64,000 bases of DNA. It comes from Pseudomonadaceae bacterium. GTDB lineage: Bacteria > Pseudomonadota > Gammaproteobacteria > Pseudomonadales > Azotimanducaceae. The stretch lies in assembly GCA_024743175.1 (NCBI GenBank), contig JANSXA010000010.1, positions 62,001-126,000 on the forward strand, written 5' to 3'. The translations under genes were made by a program, and so were the position numbers. The notes under the pieces are model-generated. The model did no database searches and was not told the DNA's origin. It was given only the letters and a program-made list of their open reading frames with translations. Shown here one piece after another: positions 36,825 through 47,474 of the stretch. Positions within the stretch are counted from its first letter, which is position 1. Each line of letters starts with the position of its first letter.

Positions 36825-38108
36825 ATGAACCTGACTTCACGTATTCTGATAGGCATGGGTTCAGGCCTGCTGCTGGGCGCTTTTCTGCAGTGGCTAAGTC
36901 TGCCGGCTGACCACTTTATCAGCACATTTTTTACCTTTGGCCTGATTGATGCTGGCGGCGACCTTTTCATAACCCTGTTGAAAATGATGGTTGTGCCGCT
37001 GGTGCTGGTGTCGCTGACCTGTGGTTCAGCCAGCCTTGGCGCTACCGGTAAGGTCGGCCGGCTCGGCGGGAAAACAATCGGTCTGTATCTGCTGACGACT
37101 GCCGCTGCGGTGACCCTTGCATTGAGTCTTGCTCTGATTATCAACCCGGGTTTAAGCGCCAGCGACCAGGGCGTAGCAGAATCAACGGGTTTTGTGGCTA
37201 ACGAAGCGCCAAGCATTAAAGATACGCTGGTTAACATCATTCCAAGCAACCCGATCACGGCGATGGCTGAAGGTAAAATGCTTCAGGTTATTGCGTTTGC
37301 CGTTTTGTTGGGTCTGGCGATGAGCAAAGCCGGCGAGGCGGGCGCCAGAGTGCTTGCGGTGTTCGACGACCTCAACAGCATTGTCATGAAGCTGGTGACC
37401 ATGTTGATTCAATTAGCCCCCTACGGGGTGTTCTGTCTGATGGTTACGCTGGGTGTCACTGTTGGCCTGGAGGAAATTACCAAGCTCCTTACCTACTTTG
37501 TTACCGTTGTGTTGGCACTTCTGTTACACATGACGCTGGTTTACCCGGCGCTGTTGCGCTTCCTTGCTGGTCTGAATCCGATCACCTATCTGAAAAAAAT
37601 GCGTGAGCCCATGCTGGTGGCGTTCTCAAGTTCATCCAGTGGCGCAACCCTGCCGGTGACGTTACGCACGGTGGAAAAGCGCGTTGGTGTCAGTAACAAC
37701 GTTGCGTCATTTGCCGTACCTCTCGGGGCGACCATCAACATGGATGGCACCGCCATCATGCAAGGTGTCGCGACAGTGTTTATCGCCCAGTTTTATGGGT
37801 TTGCTTTGGGCCCTGAGCAGTTACTGATGGTCATCCTTACCGCAACACTAGCCTCTATTGGTACAGCAGCTGTTCCCGGCGTTGGTCTGATCATGCTGGC
37901 TATGGTGCTGGGTCAGGTAGGCTTACCGCTGGAAGGTATCGGTCTCATCATTGGCGTCGACCGTTTACTGGATATGCTGCGCACAGCGGTAAATGTCACC
38001 GGTGATGGTGCGGTGGCAACGATTGTTGCGAAGAGTGAAGGTGAACTTGACCTGGACGTATTCCACGACCCGGAAGCAGGCTGGGTGGTTGAGCCTGATC
38101 ACCACTGA
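36825..38108 (+). CDS. Dicarboxylate/amino acid:cation symporter (DAACS family)
   Basis: This secondary transporter carries acidic amino acids or C4-dicarboxylates with Na+ or H+. The 427-residue product has eight membrane helices plus two re-entrant hairpins. The serine-rich hairpin SSSSGATLPVT and the ion/substrate-site segment VPLGATINMDGTAIMQG are unmistakable, as is the second hairpin ASIGTAAVPGVGLI. Which substrate and cation cannot be decided from sequence. It is convergent with the HDOD gene. Confidence 0.93.
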   Translation: MNLTSRILIGMGSGLLLGAFLQWLSLPADHFISTFFTFGLIDAGGDLFITLLKMMVVPLVLVSLTCGSASLGATGKVGRLGGKTIGLYLLTTAAAVTLALSLALIINPGLSASDQGVAESTGFVANEAPSIKDTLVNIIPSNPITAMAEGKMLQVIAFAVLLGLAMSKAGEAGARVLAVFDDLNSIVMKLVTMLIQLAPYGVFCLMVTLGVTVGLEEITKLLTYFVTVVLALLLHMTLVYPALLRFLAGLNPITYLKKMREPMLVAFSSSSSGATLPVTLRTVEKRVGVSNNVASFAVPLGATINMDGTAIMQGVATVFIAQFYGFALGPEQLLMVILTATLASIGTAAVPGVGLIMLAMVLGQVGLPLEGIGLIIGVDRLLDMLRTAVNVTGDGAVATIVAKSEGELDLDVFHDPEAGWVVEPDHH

Positions 38109-38128
38109 TCAGGCCATCTGTTGGTCTC

Positions 38129-39418
38129 TTACTGTCCCAGTGAAAGCGCCAGGTCGCTGAGCTCATTCTGTGCAGACAATATGACCTCCGCAACGTCGTT
38201 GATACCCTCCTCGCTGATACCCATCTGCGTCGCTGTTTGCTGTGAATCTTCGTGCAAACCCTGGGGTCCGTAACAGAGCAGATCCTGAGACAGCCGCAGC
38301 AGGGCCACGTAGTCCTGATGTTCGCCAACGTAGTTGCCAACATTCTGAAAGCGAACGGCGGTGGTGATTTCTTCCGGTAAATCCCAGAGTTCAAGCAGGC
38401 CTGCAGCCAGCACTTCCCGATTCACCTGCAGCACATGCTGATCAATTTCGGGATAGCCGACATTTGGATTGGCTTCCTGGATACGGCAGATGTTGGCATA
38501 TTGAGGTGGGAACACGTGCCCGACGACCAAAGTACCAAAGTTGCTTAACAGCCCTGCCAGATAACCTGTGCCGGGGTTGATCTGTTTGTTCTTGGTAGCC
38601 TGTCTGGACAACGCTTCAACGGTGGCTGCGCTATACACGGCGTCGAGCCAGTAGGGACTGGCACCGGAGACGTGACTCTCCGGCAGGTTCAGACAGTCGC
38701 CAATCGCCATACCCAGCGCCATGTTGAATACCATGTCAAAGCCGAGCACACGCATGATGGCATCGTTTAAAGTTTTTGACGGTGTTGGTGTGCCGTAGAA
38801 CGCTGAGTTAGCCCAACCCATGATGCGTGCTGCTATGGCCGGGTCTGACTCGACAATGGTGACAATATCACTGAGATCGAACATCGGATCTTCTGCCAGC
38901 GCGATGATGCGTTGAGCAGTTTCCGGTAGAGGGGGTATTGCCAGGGTTTCGTCCAGGCGGGCTTCGATCCGTCGGGCAGTAAAGGTGTGTACCGCCTGTT
39001 CGATAGCCTGCTGGTCCTGTTCTTTAGTGGCAGGTGTACCCGTCAAAGCGCTGGTGAAATGTGTCTCGAAAGACGCATGGTTGAGGCACATCTGGTGAAG
39101 TTGCGCACCGGTAGCCCGCACATACTGACCTGGAACCTCAGTTGCGAGCGCAACCACAGACTGCTCTTTGAGCGTACTGTCGACTATTGATGGAAAACCG
39201 TAGAAACCGGGAATGGCACAGACACTGGTGTTTTCCGCCTGTGGTACGTGGCGCACCTCCCGTGCAGTGCTGACACGAATAGGTTCCGGATCAACCAGCG
39301 CAATTTCCTGCGCGACCACCTGAATCTGGCCTTTATTGTCACCGCAGAACAGGGCGCGCACGCGGTGTTCATCGGGCGGATTTGGATACAGGGGCATTTG
39401 ATCAACAGGTGTTTCCAT
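38129..39418 (-). CDS. HDOD-domain protein with N-terminal YbaK-like (aminoacyl-tRNA deacylase) domain
   Basis: The 429-residue protein has two parts. Residues ~15-150 resemble the YbaK/ProX deacylase fold (VRALFCGDNKGQIQVVAQ..., AIPGFYGFPSIVDSTL...). Residues ~160-370 form an HDOD domain (IPPLPETAQRIIALAEDP, SDIVTIVESDPAIAARIMGWANSAFYG, the HDOD signature). HDOD proteins are regulatory relatives of HD phosphohydrolases without the catalytic pair. The same domain pair occurs beside recG in Pseudomonas. Role unknown; likely signalling or stress-linked. Confidence 0.85.
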   Translation of the reverse strand: METPVDQMPLYPNPPDEHRVRALFCGDNKGQIQVVAQEIALVDPEPIRVSTAREVRHVPQAENTSVCAIPGFYGFPSIVDSTLKEQSVVALATEVPGQYVRATGAQLHQMCLNHASFETHFTSALTGTPATKEQDQQAIEQAVHTFTARRIEARLDETLAIPPLPETAQRIIALAEDPMFDLSDIVTIVESDPAIAARIMGWANSAFYGTPTPSKTLNDAIMRVLGFDMVFNMALGMAIGDCLNLPESHVSGASPYWLDAVYSAATVEALSRQATKNKQINPGTGYLAGLLSNFGTLVVGHVFPPQYANICRIQEANPNVGYPEIDQHVLQVNREVLAAGLLELWDLPEEITTAVRFQNVGNYVGEHQDYVALLRLSQDLLCYGPQGLHEDSQQTATQMGISEEGINDVAEVILSAQNELSDLALSLGQ

Positions 39419-39493
39419 AAACTCGATTCGTGAAGGCTCAGGTTTAGTATAGGAAAGCTATTTTTAAATGAAGGACCTGTTAGCGGACCTGGT

Positions 39494-41527
39494 TCACACG
39501 TTGAGATGTCCAGAGTCAGCTGGAGCCCAGGCGGACAGCAGTTGCGCCATTTTTGCGGCGTCAGATGAGCCTGGTGGCGCTGCCAGCAGGGTGTCACAGC
39601 TGCGGATGACCCTGGGCATGAGGTGAGCGTGTAATCCCAGGTCTGCAACCCTGAAGCTCTGCTCTCCGGCCTGTCGCGTACCCAGAATGTCCCCTGGACC
39701 ACGCAGTTTAAGGTCCTGTTCGGCCAGGTAAAACCCGTCCTGGCTTTCACGCATGGCGGTAAGTCGGGTTTTGGCTGCCTTGCTCAAACCCTGACTGAAT
39801 ATCAGATAGCAGTGACTGGCAATAGACCCACGCCCTACTCGACCGCGCAGCTGGTGCAGTTGGGCCAGGCCCAGCCGATCAGCGTCTTCCATTACCATGA
39901 GCGTTGCATTCGGCACATCGACACCCACTTCAACAACCGTGGTCGCCACCAGCAGATCAAGTTGATGAGCTTTGAAAGCCTGCATCACAGAGATTTTTTC
40001 GTCGCTCTTCATGCGTCCATGTAACAGACCAACCCGAAAAGCAGGCAACGCATCGCTCAGCGCCTGGAACATATGCTCAGCTGATACGGCATCCAGGTCG
40101 TCGGAATCTTCAATCAACGTGCACACCCAGTAAGCCTGTTGGCCCTGGTTCAGCGCCTTGGCCACCTGCTCCACAACCTGACCCCGTTTGTTTGCCTCGA
40201 CGGTGTGAGTAGTGATGGGCTGGCGGCCCTTGGGTAACTCGTCGATTACCGAAACATCCATGTCGGCATACAATGCCATCGTTAAGGTGCGTGGGATCGG
40301 TGTTGCTGTCATCACCAGCTGGTGCGGTTGTGTGCCGTTCAGCGCCTTGTTCTGCAGCGCCATACGCTGATGTACACCAAACCGGTGCTGTTCATCGATG
40401 ATTGAAAGCGCCAGGTTGTCGAAAGTCACCGCGCTTTGAAACAGGGCATGTGTGCCAATCACCACGCTGACCTGGCCGGATGCGATATCTGCCAGGCGTT
40501 GTTTCTGCTGTTTTGCGGTGAGCTGCCCGGTTAACAGCACCACGGAGATGTTCAGCGGCGACAGCCAGGCGGAAAAATTCAGGTGATGTTGCTCAGCCAG
40601 CAGCTCTGTGGGTGCCATCAGCGCAGTCTGACAGTTATGTTCAGCTGCACGTATCGCAGCAAAGGCGGCAATCACGGTTTTACCTGAGCCCACATCACCT
40701 TGTACCAGCCGCAGCATGGGCACCGGCTTTTCCAGGTCTGTTAAAACCTCTTTGACCACTTTTGCCTGCGCTCGGGTCAGTCGAAAGCCCAGGTTCTGCA
40801 GCAGTTGACGACCCAGGCCTGTTGTCTGGCCCAAGGCTTTAGCGCTTTCCTGCTGGCGTTTGAGGGCACGGCCTTTCATCACCAGGTAGTAGGCGCACAG
40901 CTCATCAAAAGCGACCTCTTCCTGTACCGCTTCGATTTCGTGCAGCGCAGTACCCGCTGGCGGTTGATGTAAAAATTTCAGTTTGCTGAAGGGTGTGCCG
41001 GCGATATCCGGCCACTCGAGTGTGCACAGGCTTGCCACCAGATTACGTAATCTACCCTGGCCTAATCCTGCGGTGGTTGGATAGATTGGGGTCAGCGTCT
41101 GGCTCAGTGGAGGCGGCTCATCGTTGAAGGCAACATAATCCGGATGCACCGTGGATAACTCCCGCCCGAAAAAGCGGAACTCGCCATAAACCCGCAAAAA
41201 CTGAGCCTGTTCCAGGGCGTTCTGCTGAAATTTGGAGAAGTGGAAAAAGCGCAGCTGTACTTCCCCGCTGTCGTCTCTAACAGTAACTTTGAGGCTGCGG
41301 CGTTTACCAAACTGAATATTGCAGGCGACGACAGCACCTTCTATGAGACACTCTTCACCCGCTGCGATACTTGCTATTTGGGTGATTCTGGAGCGGTCCT
41401 GATAGCGGCTGGGCAGGTGCAGCAGCAGATCGAGCAGGCGGAAGATACCAAGCTTGGCCAAAGTGGCCTCTAGCTTCGGGCCCACCCCTTTGAGCTGGTG
41501 GATACCCGCGCCGGGGTCAACGCTCAC
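39494..41527 (-). CDS. recG: ATP-dependent DNA helicase RecG
   Basis: RecG remodels stalled replication forks and branch-migrates Holliday junctions. The 677-residue product has an N-terminal wedge/OB domain, Walker A in LVQGDVGSGKTVIAAF, the DEQHRFG helicase motif II variant, the TATPIPRTL motif III, and motifs V-VI VVEVGVDVPNATLMV and QLRGRVGRG. The start is GTG at 41527 and overlaps the ridA stop (GTGA). Part of the leftward spoT-ridA-recG run. Confidence 0.96.
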   Translation of the reverse strand: MSVDPGAGIHQLKGVGPKLEATLAKLGIFRLLDLLLHLPSRYQDRSRITQIASIAAGEECLIEGAVVACNIQFGKRRSLKVTVRDDSGEVQLRFFHFSKFQQNALEQAQFLRVYGEFRFFGRELSTVHPDYVAFNDEPPPLSQTLTPIYPTTAGLGQGRLRNLVASLCTLEWPDIAGTPFSKLKFLHQPPAGTALHEIEAVQEEVAFDELCAYYLVMKGRALKRQQESAKALGQTTGLGRQLLQNLGFRLTRAQAKVVKEVLTDLEKPVPMLRLVQGDVGSGKTVIAAFAAIRAAEHNCQTALMAPTELLAEQHHLNFSAWLSPLNISVVLLTGQLTAKQQKQRLADIASGQVSVVIGTHALFQSAVTFDNLALSIIDEQHRFGVHQRMALQNKALNGTQPHQLVMTATPIPRTLTMALYADMDVSVIDELPKGRQPITTHTVEANKRGQVVEQVAKALNQGQQAYWVCTLIEDSDDLDAVSAEHMFQALSDALPAFRVGLLHGRMKSDEKISVMQAFKAHQLDLLVATTVVEVGVDVPNATLMVMEDADRLGLAQLHQLRGRVGRGSIASHCYLIFSQGLSKAAKTRLTAMRESQDGFYLAEQDLKLRGPGDILGTRQAGEQSFRVADLGLHAHLMPRVIRSCDTLLAAPPGSSDAAKMAQLLSAWAPADSGHLNV

Positions 41528-41913
41528 CCCAGCGTCATGATGGCGTCAATTTCAATACTGACGCCTTTTGGCAGTGCGCTGACTTCAACAGCAGCACGAG
41601 CGGGATAAGGGCTCTCAAAAAAACTCGCCATCACCTCGTTCACCTCAGCAAAATTGCCAAGATCGGTCAGGTAGATGGTTAATTTCACGCAGTTGGACAG
41701 GCTGCCGTTGGCAGCGGTGCAGATTGCGGCCAGGTTTCTGAATACCTGCTCAGCCTGAGGTTTGAAGTCGTCGCTGACAATCTCCATGGTGATCGGGTCG
41801 AGTGGAATTTGTCCCGAGATGTACACGGTCTGAGCTGCGCTGCTGACTACTGCCTGGGAGTAGGTGCCTATAGCTGCAGGCGCGGTATCCGTCTGAACAG
41901 GTGTGTTGGTCAT
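41524..41913 (-). CDS. ridA: RidA family enamine/imine deaminase
   Basis: RidA hydrolyses reactive 2-aminoacrylate-type enamines formed by PLP enzymes. The 129-residue product has the family pattern PAAIGTYSQAV, VYISGQIPLDP, the motif NLAAICTAANGS, and the catalytic-pocket segment PARAAVEVSALPKGVSIEIDAI with the substrate-binding Arg. Between spoT and recG, as in Pseudomonas and relatives. Confidence 0.95.
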   Translation of the reverse strand: MTNTPVQTDTAPAAIGTYSQAVVSSAAQTVYISGQIPLDPITMEIVSDDFKPQAEQVFRNLAAICTAANGSLSNCVKLTIYLTDLGNFAEVNEVMASFFESPYPARAAVEVSALPKGVSIEIDAIMTLG

Positions 41914-41944
41914 AATGGGTCCTCGGTGTTCCCTCTTTGGGCCG

Positions 41945-44149
41945 TCAGTGGCCCAGGCGCGATAGATTGATCACCGCCTGAACGTTGCGTAAACGGCGCA
42001 TCACGCGCGCCAGGTGTGAGCGGTTTTTTACCGTGATACCTATCGCCAGAGTACTGATTTCAGCATTGCGTTCCTCCACGCTGATGTTTTCCACACCCGC
42101 GTCAGCAGCAGATACTTCTGCGGCCACCTCAGCGAGAATACCCTTGCGCCGATTAACGTTGAGCACCAGAGTGGTTCGGAACTCTCCTTCGGTAACCTTC
42201 TCCCATCTGGCCGGAATAATTTCACGCGCCGCCCGGCGCCTGATTTCGCTGATGTTGGCACAGGTTTCAATGTGCACCACAAAGCCTTTGCCGGGTGTCA
42301 TGTGACCGACAATCTGATCACCTGGTACCGGCCCGCAACAGCGACCGTAGTGAATCACCAGGCCTTCGCCGCCGCGGATAGAAACCGGTCCGCCACCTTC
42401 AACGGTGACCGCTTCGTAGTCCGGATTGTCTGCCGCGAGCAGTTTCTGCGCCGCCACGTAGGCCATCAGCTCGCCATTGCCAATGGCGGTCAACAAGTCG
42501 TTCAACTTGCGGACACCCATGTCTGTGAATACTTTGCGCAGACGCCTGAAGTCGAGATCTTTAATGCTCATATTGGCATTGCCAAGTGCCCGATTCAGGA
42601 GCTTTCGACCCAGCGCAATCGACTCGCCACTCTGCTGATTTTTAAGCGCAACACGAATAGCTGAACGGGCGCGGGAGGTGACAACAAAGGTCAGCCAGTC
42701 AGGGTTCACCCGCGCATCTGACGAGGTGATGATTTCAACACTCTGGCCACTCTGAAGACGTTGTGACAGTGGCGCCAGATTTCGATCGATGCGACAGGCC
42801 ACGCAGCTGTTGCCGATATCAGTGTGCACCGTATAAGCAAAATCGATGGCACAGGCGCCACTGGGCAGCTCCATGATTTCACCCTTGGGGGTAAACACAT
42901 AAACTTCGTCAGGGAACAGGTCGAGCTTCAGGCTTTCGATGAACTCCAGCGGGTTGCCAGCCTGGCGTTGCAGTTCCAGCAGATCCTGTGCCCACTGGCG
43001 GGCGCGGCGCTGGCTGGGTTCAAAATCGCTTTTGCCTGATTTGTACAACCAGTGACCGGCGATGCCGGTTTCAGCAACGGCTTCCATCTGTTTGGTGCGA
43101 ATCTGTACTTCAATCGGTACACCGTGCATGCCGAACAGGGATGTGTGTAAAGACTGGTAGCCGTTGGCTTTTGGAATCGCAATGTAGTCTTTGAAGCGCC
43201 CTGCAACCGGGCTGAACAGGTTGTGAACCACGCCAAGGGTTCGATAGCAGGCATCCACACGGTCGACCACAATACGGAAGCCGAAAACGTCCATAATCTC
43301 ATTGAACGATTTGTGCTGACTTTTCATTTTGCGATAAATCGAGTAAGCGTGCTTTTCCCGGCTGATGACTTTTGCGTCGATGCCATCGCGATTCAGCGCT
43401 GCGGTCATGGTTGAGGCAATCTCTTCCATCAACTCCTTGCGATTGCCGCGGGCGCGGGCCACTGCTCGTTCAATGCGATCAGCGCGCAGAGGATACAGCG
43501 CTTTGAAGCCAAGTTCCTCAAGCTCCATCTTGATGGTGTTAATACCCAGACGATTAGCAATAGGTGCGTAAAACTCCAGGGTTTCTCTGGCAATTCGCTT
43601 ACGCTGCTGTGCGGACATGACGCCAATCGTACGCATGTTATGCAGCCGGTCTGCCATTTTGACCATGATCACGCGAATGTCCTTCGCCATGGCCAGGGCC
43701 ATTTTCTGAAAGTTTTCAGCCTGGGCTTCTGCGCGAGACGAGAATATTTTTGTCAGTTTGGAAACGCCGTCGACAATCTCTGCCACGGCACTGCCGAATT
43801 CATCCCGCAGGGTTGATTTGTTGGCAGCCGAATCTTCGATCACGTCGTGCAGCAGGGCAGCCATCAGGGTCTGGTGATCCATGCGCATTTCGGCAAGAAT
43901 CTGCGCCACTGCAGTTGGGTGGGTGATATAAGCGTGACCCGTGCGCCGCCATTGATCCTTGTGCGCATTCTGTGCATAAGCATGAGCGCGCCGAACATCT
44001 GCGATCTGCTCAGGTGTTAAATAAGAAATACGCTTGGTCAGCGAAGCAATTGTCGCGGGTGCGGCAACTTCGGGGCGTTTGGCAGCCTCTTCCAGCTGCC
44101 TGACAAAGTATGATTGAGTGGTGGACTCGGGCCTAACCTGGCTCGTCAT
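41945..44149 (-). CDS. spoT: Bifunctional (p)ppGpp synthetase/hydrolase SpoT
   Basis: SpoT makes and degrades the alarmone (p)ppGpp. The 734-residue product has an N-terminal HD hydrolase domain ([23 protein letters not shown] with the His-Asp pair intact), the synthetase domain ([39 protein letters not shown]), a TGS domain ([17 protein letters not shown]), and a C-terminal ACT domain ([16 protein letters not shown]). The intact HD pair and position after rpoZ identify SpoT rather than RelA. Its start overlaps the end of rpoZ by 17 bases. Confidence 0.96.
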   Translation of the reverse strand: MTSQVRPESTTQSYFVRQLEEAAKRPEVAAPATIASLTKRISYLTPEQIADVRRAHAYAQNAHKDQWRRTGHAYITHPTAVAQILAEMRMDHQTLMAALLHDVIEDSAANKSTLRDEFGSAVAEIVDGVSKLTKIFSSRAEAQAENFQKMALAMAKDIRVIMVKMADRLHNMRTIGVMSAQQRKRIARETLEFYAPIANRLGINTIKMELEELGFKALYPLRADRIERAVARARGNRKELMEEIASTMTAALNRDGIDAKVISREKHAYSIYRKMKSQHKSFNEIMDVFGFRIVVDRVDACYRTLGVVHNLFSPVAGRFKDYIAIPKANGYQSLHTSLFGMHGVPIEVQIRTKQMEAVAETGIAGHWLYKSGKSDFEPSQRRARQWAQDLLELQRQAGNPLEFIESLKLDLFPDEVYVFTPKGEIMELPSGACAIDFAYTVHTDIGNSCVACRIDRNLAPLSQRLQSGQSVEIITSSDARVNPDWLTFVVTSRARSAIRVALKNQQSGESIALGRKLLNRALGNANMSIKDLDFRRLRKVFTDMGVRKLNDLLTAIGNGELMAYVAAQKLLAADNPDYEAVTVEGGGPVSIRGGEGLVIHYGRCCGPVPGDQIVGHMTPGKGFVVHIETCANISEIRRRAAREIIPARWEKVTEGEFRTTLVLNVNRRKGILAEVAAEVSAADAGVENISVEERNAEISTLAIGITVKNRSHLARVMRRLRNVQAVINLSRLGH

Positions 44150-44426
44150 CTCCTATCCTGTTCTCCCTGAAGCTTTGACTGAAGTCAAAGCTGACTTCTA
44201 CGTCTTCATCCTCTTGGGACACTTCCTGACTGTCAAGCATTTCGTGGGAGATCAGACCCTCTGCAATCTCGCGCAGAGCAATGACCGTAGCTTTGTCGTT
44301 TTCTTCCGGCACCAGTGGCTCATTACCATAGGCCCGCAGGCTGCGCGCGCGGCGGGTAGCCAGCATCACCAGATCAAAGCGGTTGTCTACATGATCCAGG
44401 CAGTCTTCAACAGTAACTCGAGCCAT
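44133..44426 (-). CDS. rpoZ: RNA polymerase subunit omega
   Basis: Omega helps assemble RNA polymerase and forms part of the ppGpp site. The 97-residue product begins [28 protein letters not shown] (start MARVTVEDC, then [14 protein letters not shown]) with the acidic, family-variable C-terminal tail. The conserved gmk-rpoZ-spoT order is kept; the tail runs 17 bases into spoT. Confidence 0.96.
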   Translation of the reverse strand: MARVTVEDCLDHVDNRFDLVMLATRRARSLRAYGNEPLVPEENDKATVIALREIAEGLISHEMLDSQEVSQEDEDVEVSFDFSQSFRENRIGDDEPG

Positions 44427-44481
44427 AGTGTTCTCGCCTCAAAGCGGGTAATTCAAATGGGGCGCGAAGTCTACAGCGCTC

Positions 44482-45117
44482 TCAACTATCTGACAAGATG
44501 TCCGCAATGGCTGGATTACCGGCAATCTGGCGCTTTCCACGCAGGCGCAGAGCGCGAAATACGCAGAGTAAGTCGGCCAGAGTCACCTCAAAATCATCAT
44601 TCACCAGGATATAGTCAAAATTGGGTGCTTTGGAGATCTCCAGTGTGGCCTGGCTCAGCCGCACCTGCATGCTTTTCTCACTGTCCTGACCGCGACTGGA
44701 GAGGCGTTGTGCAAGCACTTCGACACTCGGCGGCAGGATAAAGATGCCAATCACGTCGGGGACCAGTTGGCGCACCTGCTCTGCGCCCTGCCAGTCTATT
44801 TCGAGGATCACGTCTTTACCTTGTGCCAGCAGGAGATCCACCTGCTTTCTGGCAGTACCATAATATTGTCCGAATACTTCGGCGTGTTCCAGAAACTGTC
44901 CTTCAGCGATCATCCGGGCAAAAGTCTGCTGGCTGACAAAATGGTAGTTCACGCCGTCGGTCTCAGAACTGCGGCGCTCGCGAGTGGTGTGGGAGATACT
45001 GACCACCAGATTAGGGTCGTTTTTCAGGGCGGCATGGACCAGCGAGGTTTTACCGGCGCCAGAGGGCGCAGCTACCAGGAAAAGTTGTCCGTTGTTGGTT
45101 TCTGCATTGGCGTTCAT
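44482..45117 (-). CDS. gmk: Guanylate kinase
   Basis: Gmk phosphorylates GMP to GDP. The 211-residue product has the P-loop APSGAGKT at 17-24, the GMP-binding segments SHTTRERRSSETDGVNYHFV and FLEHAEVFGQYYGT, and DVILEIDWQGAEQV. Length is typical. Its ATG overlaps the yicC stop by 4 bases. The 55-base gap to rpoZ is short, consistent with co-transcription. Confidence 0.96.
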   Translation of the reverse strand: MNANAETNNGQLFLVAAPSGAGKTSLVHAALKNDPNLVVSISHTTRERRSSETDGVNYHFVSQQTFARMIAEGQFLEHAEVFGQYYGTARKQVDLLLAQGKDVILEIDWQGAEQVRQLVPDVIGIFILPPSVEVLAQRLSSRGQDSEKSMQVRLSQATLEISKAPNFDYILVNDDFEVTLADLLCVFRALRLRGKRQIAGNPAIADILSDS

Positions 45118-45977
45118 TCTATGTTCTGCACCTGTTCCCTGATCTGTTCGATGATGACTTTGAGGTCAACGGCGCGCTGAGAGGTTTCCGGCATGATTGA
45201 TTTGGCCCCCAGGGTGTTGGCTTCGCGGTTTAACTCCTGGGTGAGAAAATCCAGACGTCTGCCGTGAGGGCCGGGGCCCAGAGCATTGCTGCGGGCTTCT
45301 TCGACGTGGATAGCGAGTCGATCCAGTTCTTCGGCCACATCTGCCCGTTGCGCCAGTAACGCAACTTCCTGTTCCAGCCTGCCTGGTTCCAGGTTGACCT
45401 GCAGATCCCTGATGCGTTGCATCAGCTTTGTTTTCTGGTGCTGTGCGATCTGTGAGACCTGCGGCTTCAAGACTTTCAGCAACGCATCAATCTGATCCAG
45501 GCGTTCACAGATGGTCTGTTGGAGCTGGGCGCCTTCCCGGGCTCTGGCGCTGATCAGATCTGTGAGCGCCTGTTCGAAAAGCTGGCTTGCCGTTTCCTCC
45601 AGCAGGCTCTCTTCAACCGGTGTGTCGTCCAATACGCCGGGCCAGCGCATCAGATCAATTGGCGTGACCGGACCAATTTCCGGTGCATCCCGGCGCACCT
45701 GCTCAACCGCAGCCAGCAGTTGCAGCAGCACCGGTCTGTTAATGGTCACTTTGCTTTCACTGGCACCTGCTTCCAGGCGCAGGGTGCAGTCGACCTTACC
45801 TCGCTTGAGATGTTTACGCGCCAGTTCTCGCAGCGGGTGTTCAATTCCGCGCAGGGATTCAGGGATACGGAAGTGGGTTTCCAGGAAGCGATGGTTGACT
45901 GAGCGGATTTCCCATACCAGGTGTCGGCCATGGGCATCCACAGCGGCGCGTGCAAACGCAGTCATGCTGTACATCAT
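45114..45977 (-). CDS. yicC: YicC family endoribonuclease
   Basis: YicC proteins are endoribonucleases acting on some mRNAs and small RNAs. The 287-residue product has the N-terminal YSMTAFARA motif with [13 protein letters not shown], and the C-terminal DUF1732 domain [22 protein letters not shown]. The start chosen is the first ATG of an ATGATG pair at 45977, eight bases after AAGGA; the frame stays open a further 18 bases upstream. Divergent from rph by 90 bases, first gene of the yicC-gmk-rpoZ-spoT-ridA-recG series. Confidence 0.94.
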   Translation of the reverse strand: MMYSMTAFARAAVDAHGRHLVWEIRSVNHRFLETHFRIPESLRGIEHPLRELARKHLKRGKVDCTLRLEAGASESKVTINRPVLLQLLAAVEQVRRDAPEIGPVTPIDLMRWPGVLDDTPVEESLLEETASQLFEQALTDLISARAREGAQLQQTICERLDQIDALLKVLKPQVSQIAQHQKTKLMQRIRDLQVNLEPGRLEQEVALLAQRADVAEELDRLAIHVEEARSNALGPGPHGRRLDFLTQELNREANTLGAKSIMPETSQRAVDLKVIIEQIREQVQNIE

Positions 45978-46067
45978 TGTTATTATCCTTCCCACGCAAT
46001 TAGCGGCGCAACTAAAGGTGTGATTCTAACGCGTCCACTTATAATGTGCGCAAAACAAGGAGACATT

Positions 46068-46775
46068 ATGCGTCCAAGTGGTCGAGCAACAGATGAGATG
46101 CGCAACGTGAAGTTCACTCGCGGTTTTACCAAACATGCAGCCGGGTCGGTGCTGGTTGAGTTTGGCGATACCAAGGTGCTGTGCACGGCGGCGGTAGAGG
46201 AATCGGTCCCCGGATTCATGCGTGGCCGTGGTACCGGCTGGGTGACCGCCGAATACGGTATGTTGCCTGGTGCAACCAATACCCGTAATGACCGTGAAGC
46301 CGCGCGGGGTAAACAAACCGGCAGAACAGTAGAAATCCAGCGTCTTATCGGGCGCTCACTGCGTGCGATGGTCGACATGCAGGCGCTCGGGGAACGCACC
46401 ATCCGGGTGGATTGTGACGTTCTGCAGGCAGATGGTGGCACCCGCACGGCGTCAATTACCGGTGGCGCGCTGGCTCTGGCAGATGCCATCGGCACATTGC
46501 CCGTTCAGGCGGCGTTCAAGGAGTTTGTGGCATCTATATCGGTAGGTATTTATAAAGGTACGCCGGTGTTGGATCTGGACTACGCAGAAGACTCAAACGC
46601 AGAGACGGATATGAATGTCGTGCGCATGGAAAGTGGTGGTTTTATTGAAATTCAGGGCACCGCAGAAGCGGCCCCCTTTTCCGGTGGCGAGCTTGCGCAG
46701 TTAATAGCGCTGGCCGAGTCTGGTACTGCCCAGCTGATCGAACTGCAGAAGGCGGCTTTACAGGAGGCCAGGTAA
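46068..46775 (+). CDS. rph: Ribonuclease PH
   Basis: RNase PH is the phosphorolytic exonuclease that trims tRNA 3' ends. The 235-residue product starts [20 protein letters not shown] (MRPSGR, then [11 protein letters not shown]) behind AAGGAG. It has [18 protein letters not shown], the phosphate-site arginines in [15 protein letters not shown], and [13 protein letters not shown]. The gene is full length, unlike the frameshifted E. coli K-12 copy. It ends in TAATG, overlapping pyrE by 1 base, so there is no room for the E. coli type pyrE attenuator. Confidence 0.96.
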   Translation: MRPSGRATDEMRNVKFTRGFTKHAAGSVLVEFGDTKVLCTAAVEESVPGFMRGRGTGWVTAEYGMLPGATNTRNDREAARGKQTGRTVEIQRLIGRSLRAMVDMQALGERTIRVDCDVLQADGGTRTASITGGALALADAIGTLPVQAAFKEFVASISVGIYKGTPVLDLDYAEDSNAETDMNVVRMESGGFIEIQGTAEAAPFSGGELAQLIALAESGTAQLIELQKAALQEAR

Positions 46776-47449
46776 TGTCTTCAGGCGCGCTCGACAAACA
46801 GGCTTTCATAGAATTCATGCTGGCCCAGAATGTCCTCAAGTTTGGCGAATTCACGCTCAATTCCGGACGCATCAGCCCCTACTTTTTTAACATGGGCAGT
46901 GTCAGTGATGGTGCCGCGTTTGCGCGTCTGGGGCAGGCTTACGCCGCGGCGATACTGGCAGCTGAGATCGATTTTGATGTGCTCTTTGGCCCGGCTTATA
47001 AAGGTATTCCCATCGCCGTTGCGACAGCAATAGCGCTGGCTGCGCAAGGCAAAAATGTGGGCGTAGCCTTTAACCGCAAAGAAGCCAAAGATCACGGTGA
47101 AGGCGGCATGCTGGTGGGCGCGCCGGTGAGCGGAAAAGTTCTACTGGTGGATGACGTGTTAACCTCGGGCAAGGCGATACGCGGTGCCGTTGAGCTGATC
47201 AGTGCCACTGGTGCACAGGTCAGTGGAGCGGTGATTGCCATGGATCGCCAGGAAGTGCTCGACCCTGATCAACCCAAGGCGGAGCAGACTACGGCTGTAG
47301 CAACGCTGGCCGAAGACCTTGATGCACCTGTGATCAGTATCGCAAAAATGTCTGACCTTGTAGGCTATCTTGCAGTGTCGGACAAGACGGCTGCACCGGA
47401 TACGCTGGCACGCATGCGCGAATACCAGGCGCTCTATTGCGTAGAATGA
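46775..47449 (+). CDS. pyrE: Orotate phosphoribosyltransferase
   Basis: PyrE joins orotate to PRPP in pyrimidine synthesis. The 224-residue product has the catalytic loop AFNRKEAKDHGEGG and the PRPP-binding motif VLLVDDVLTSGKAIR. KFGEFTLNSGRISPYF at the N-terminus is the family signature. One-base overlap with rph suggests translational coupling. Confidence 0.97.
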   Translation: MSSGALDKQAFIEFMLAQNVLKFGEFTLNSGRISPYFFNMGSVSDGAAFARLGQAYAAAILAAEIDFDVLFGPAYKGIPIAVATAIALAAQGKNVGVAFNRKEAKDHGEGGMLVGAPVSGKVLLVDDVLTSGKAIRGAVELISATGAQVSGAVIAMDRQEVLDPDQPKAEQTTAVATLAEDLDAPVISIAKMSDLVGYLAVSDKTAAPDTLARMREYQALYCVE

Positions 47450-47474
47450 TGGATGCAGATTGAGAAGGAGTCTA

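Noticed and set aside
46740-46790. Transcription attenuator between rph and pyrE
   Set aside because: The genes overlap by one base, so there is no leader or terminator space.
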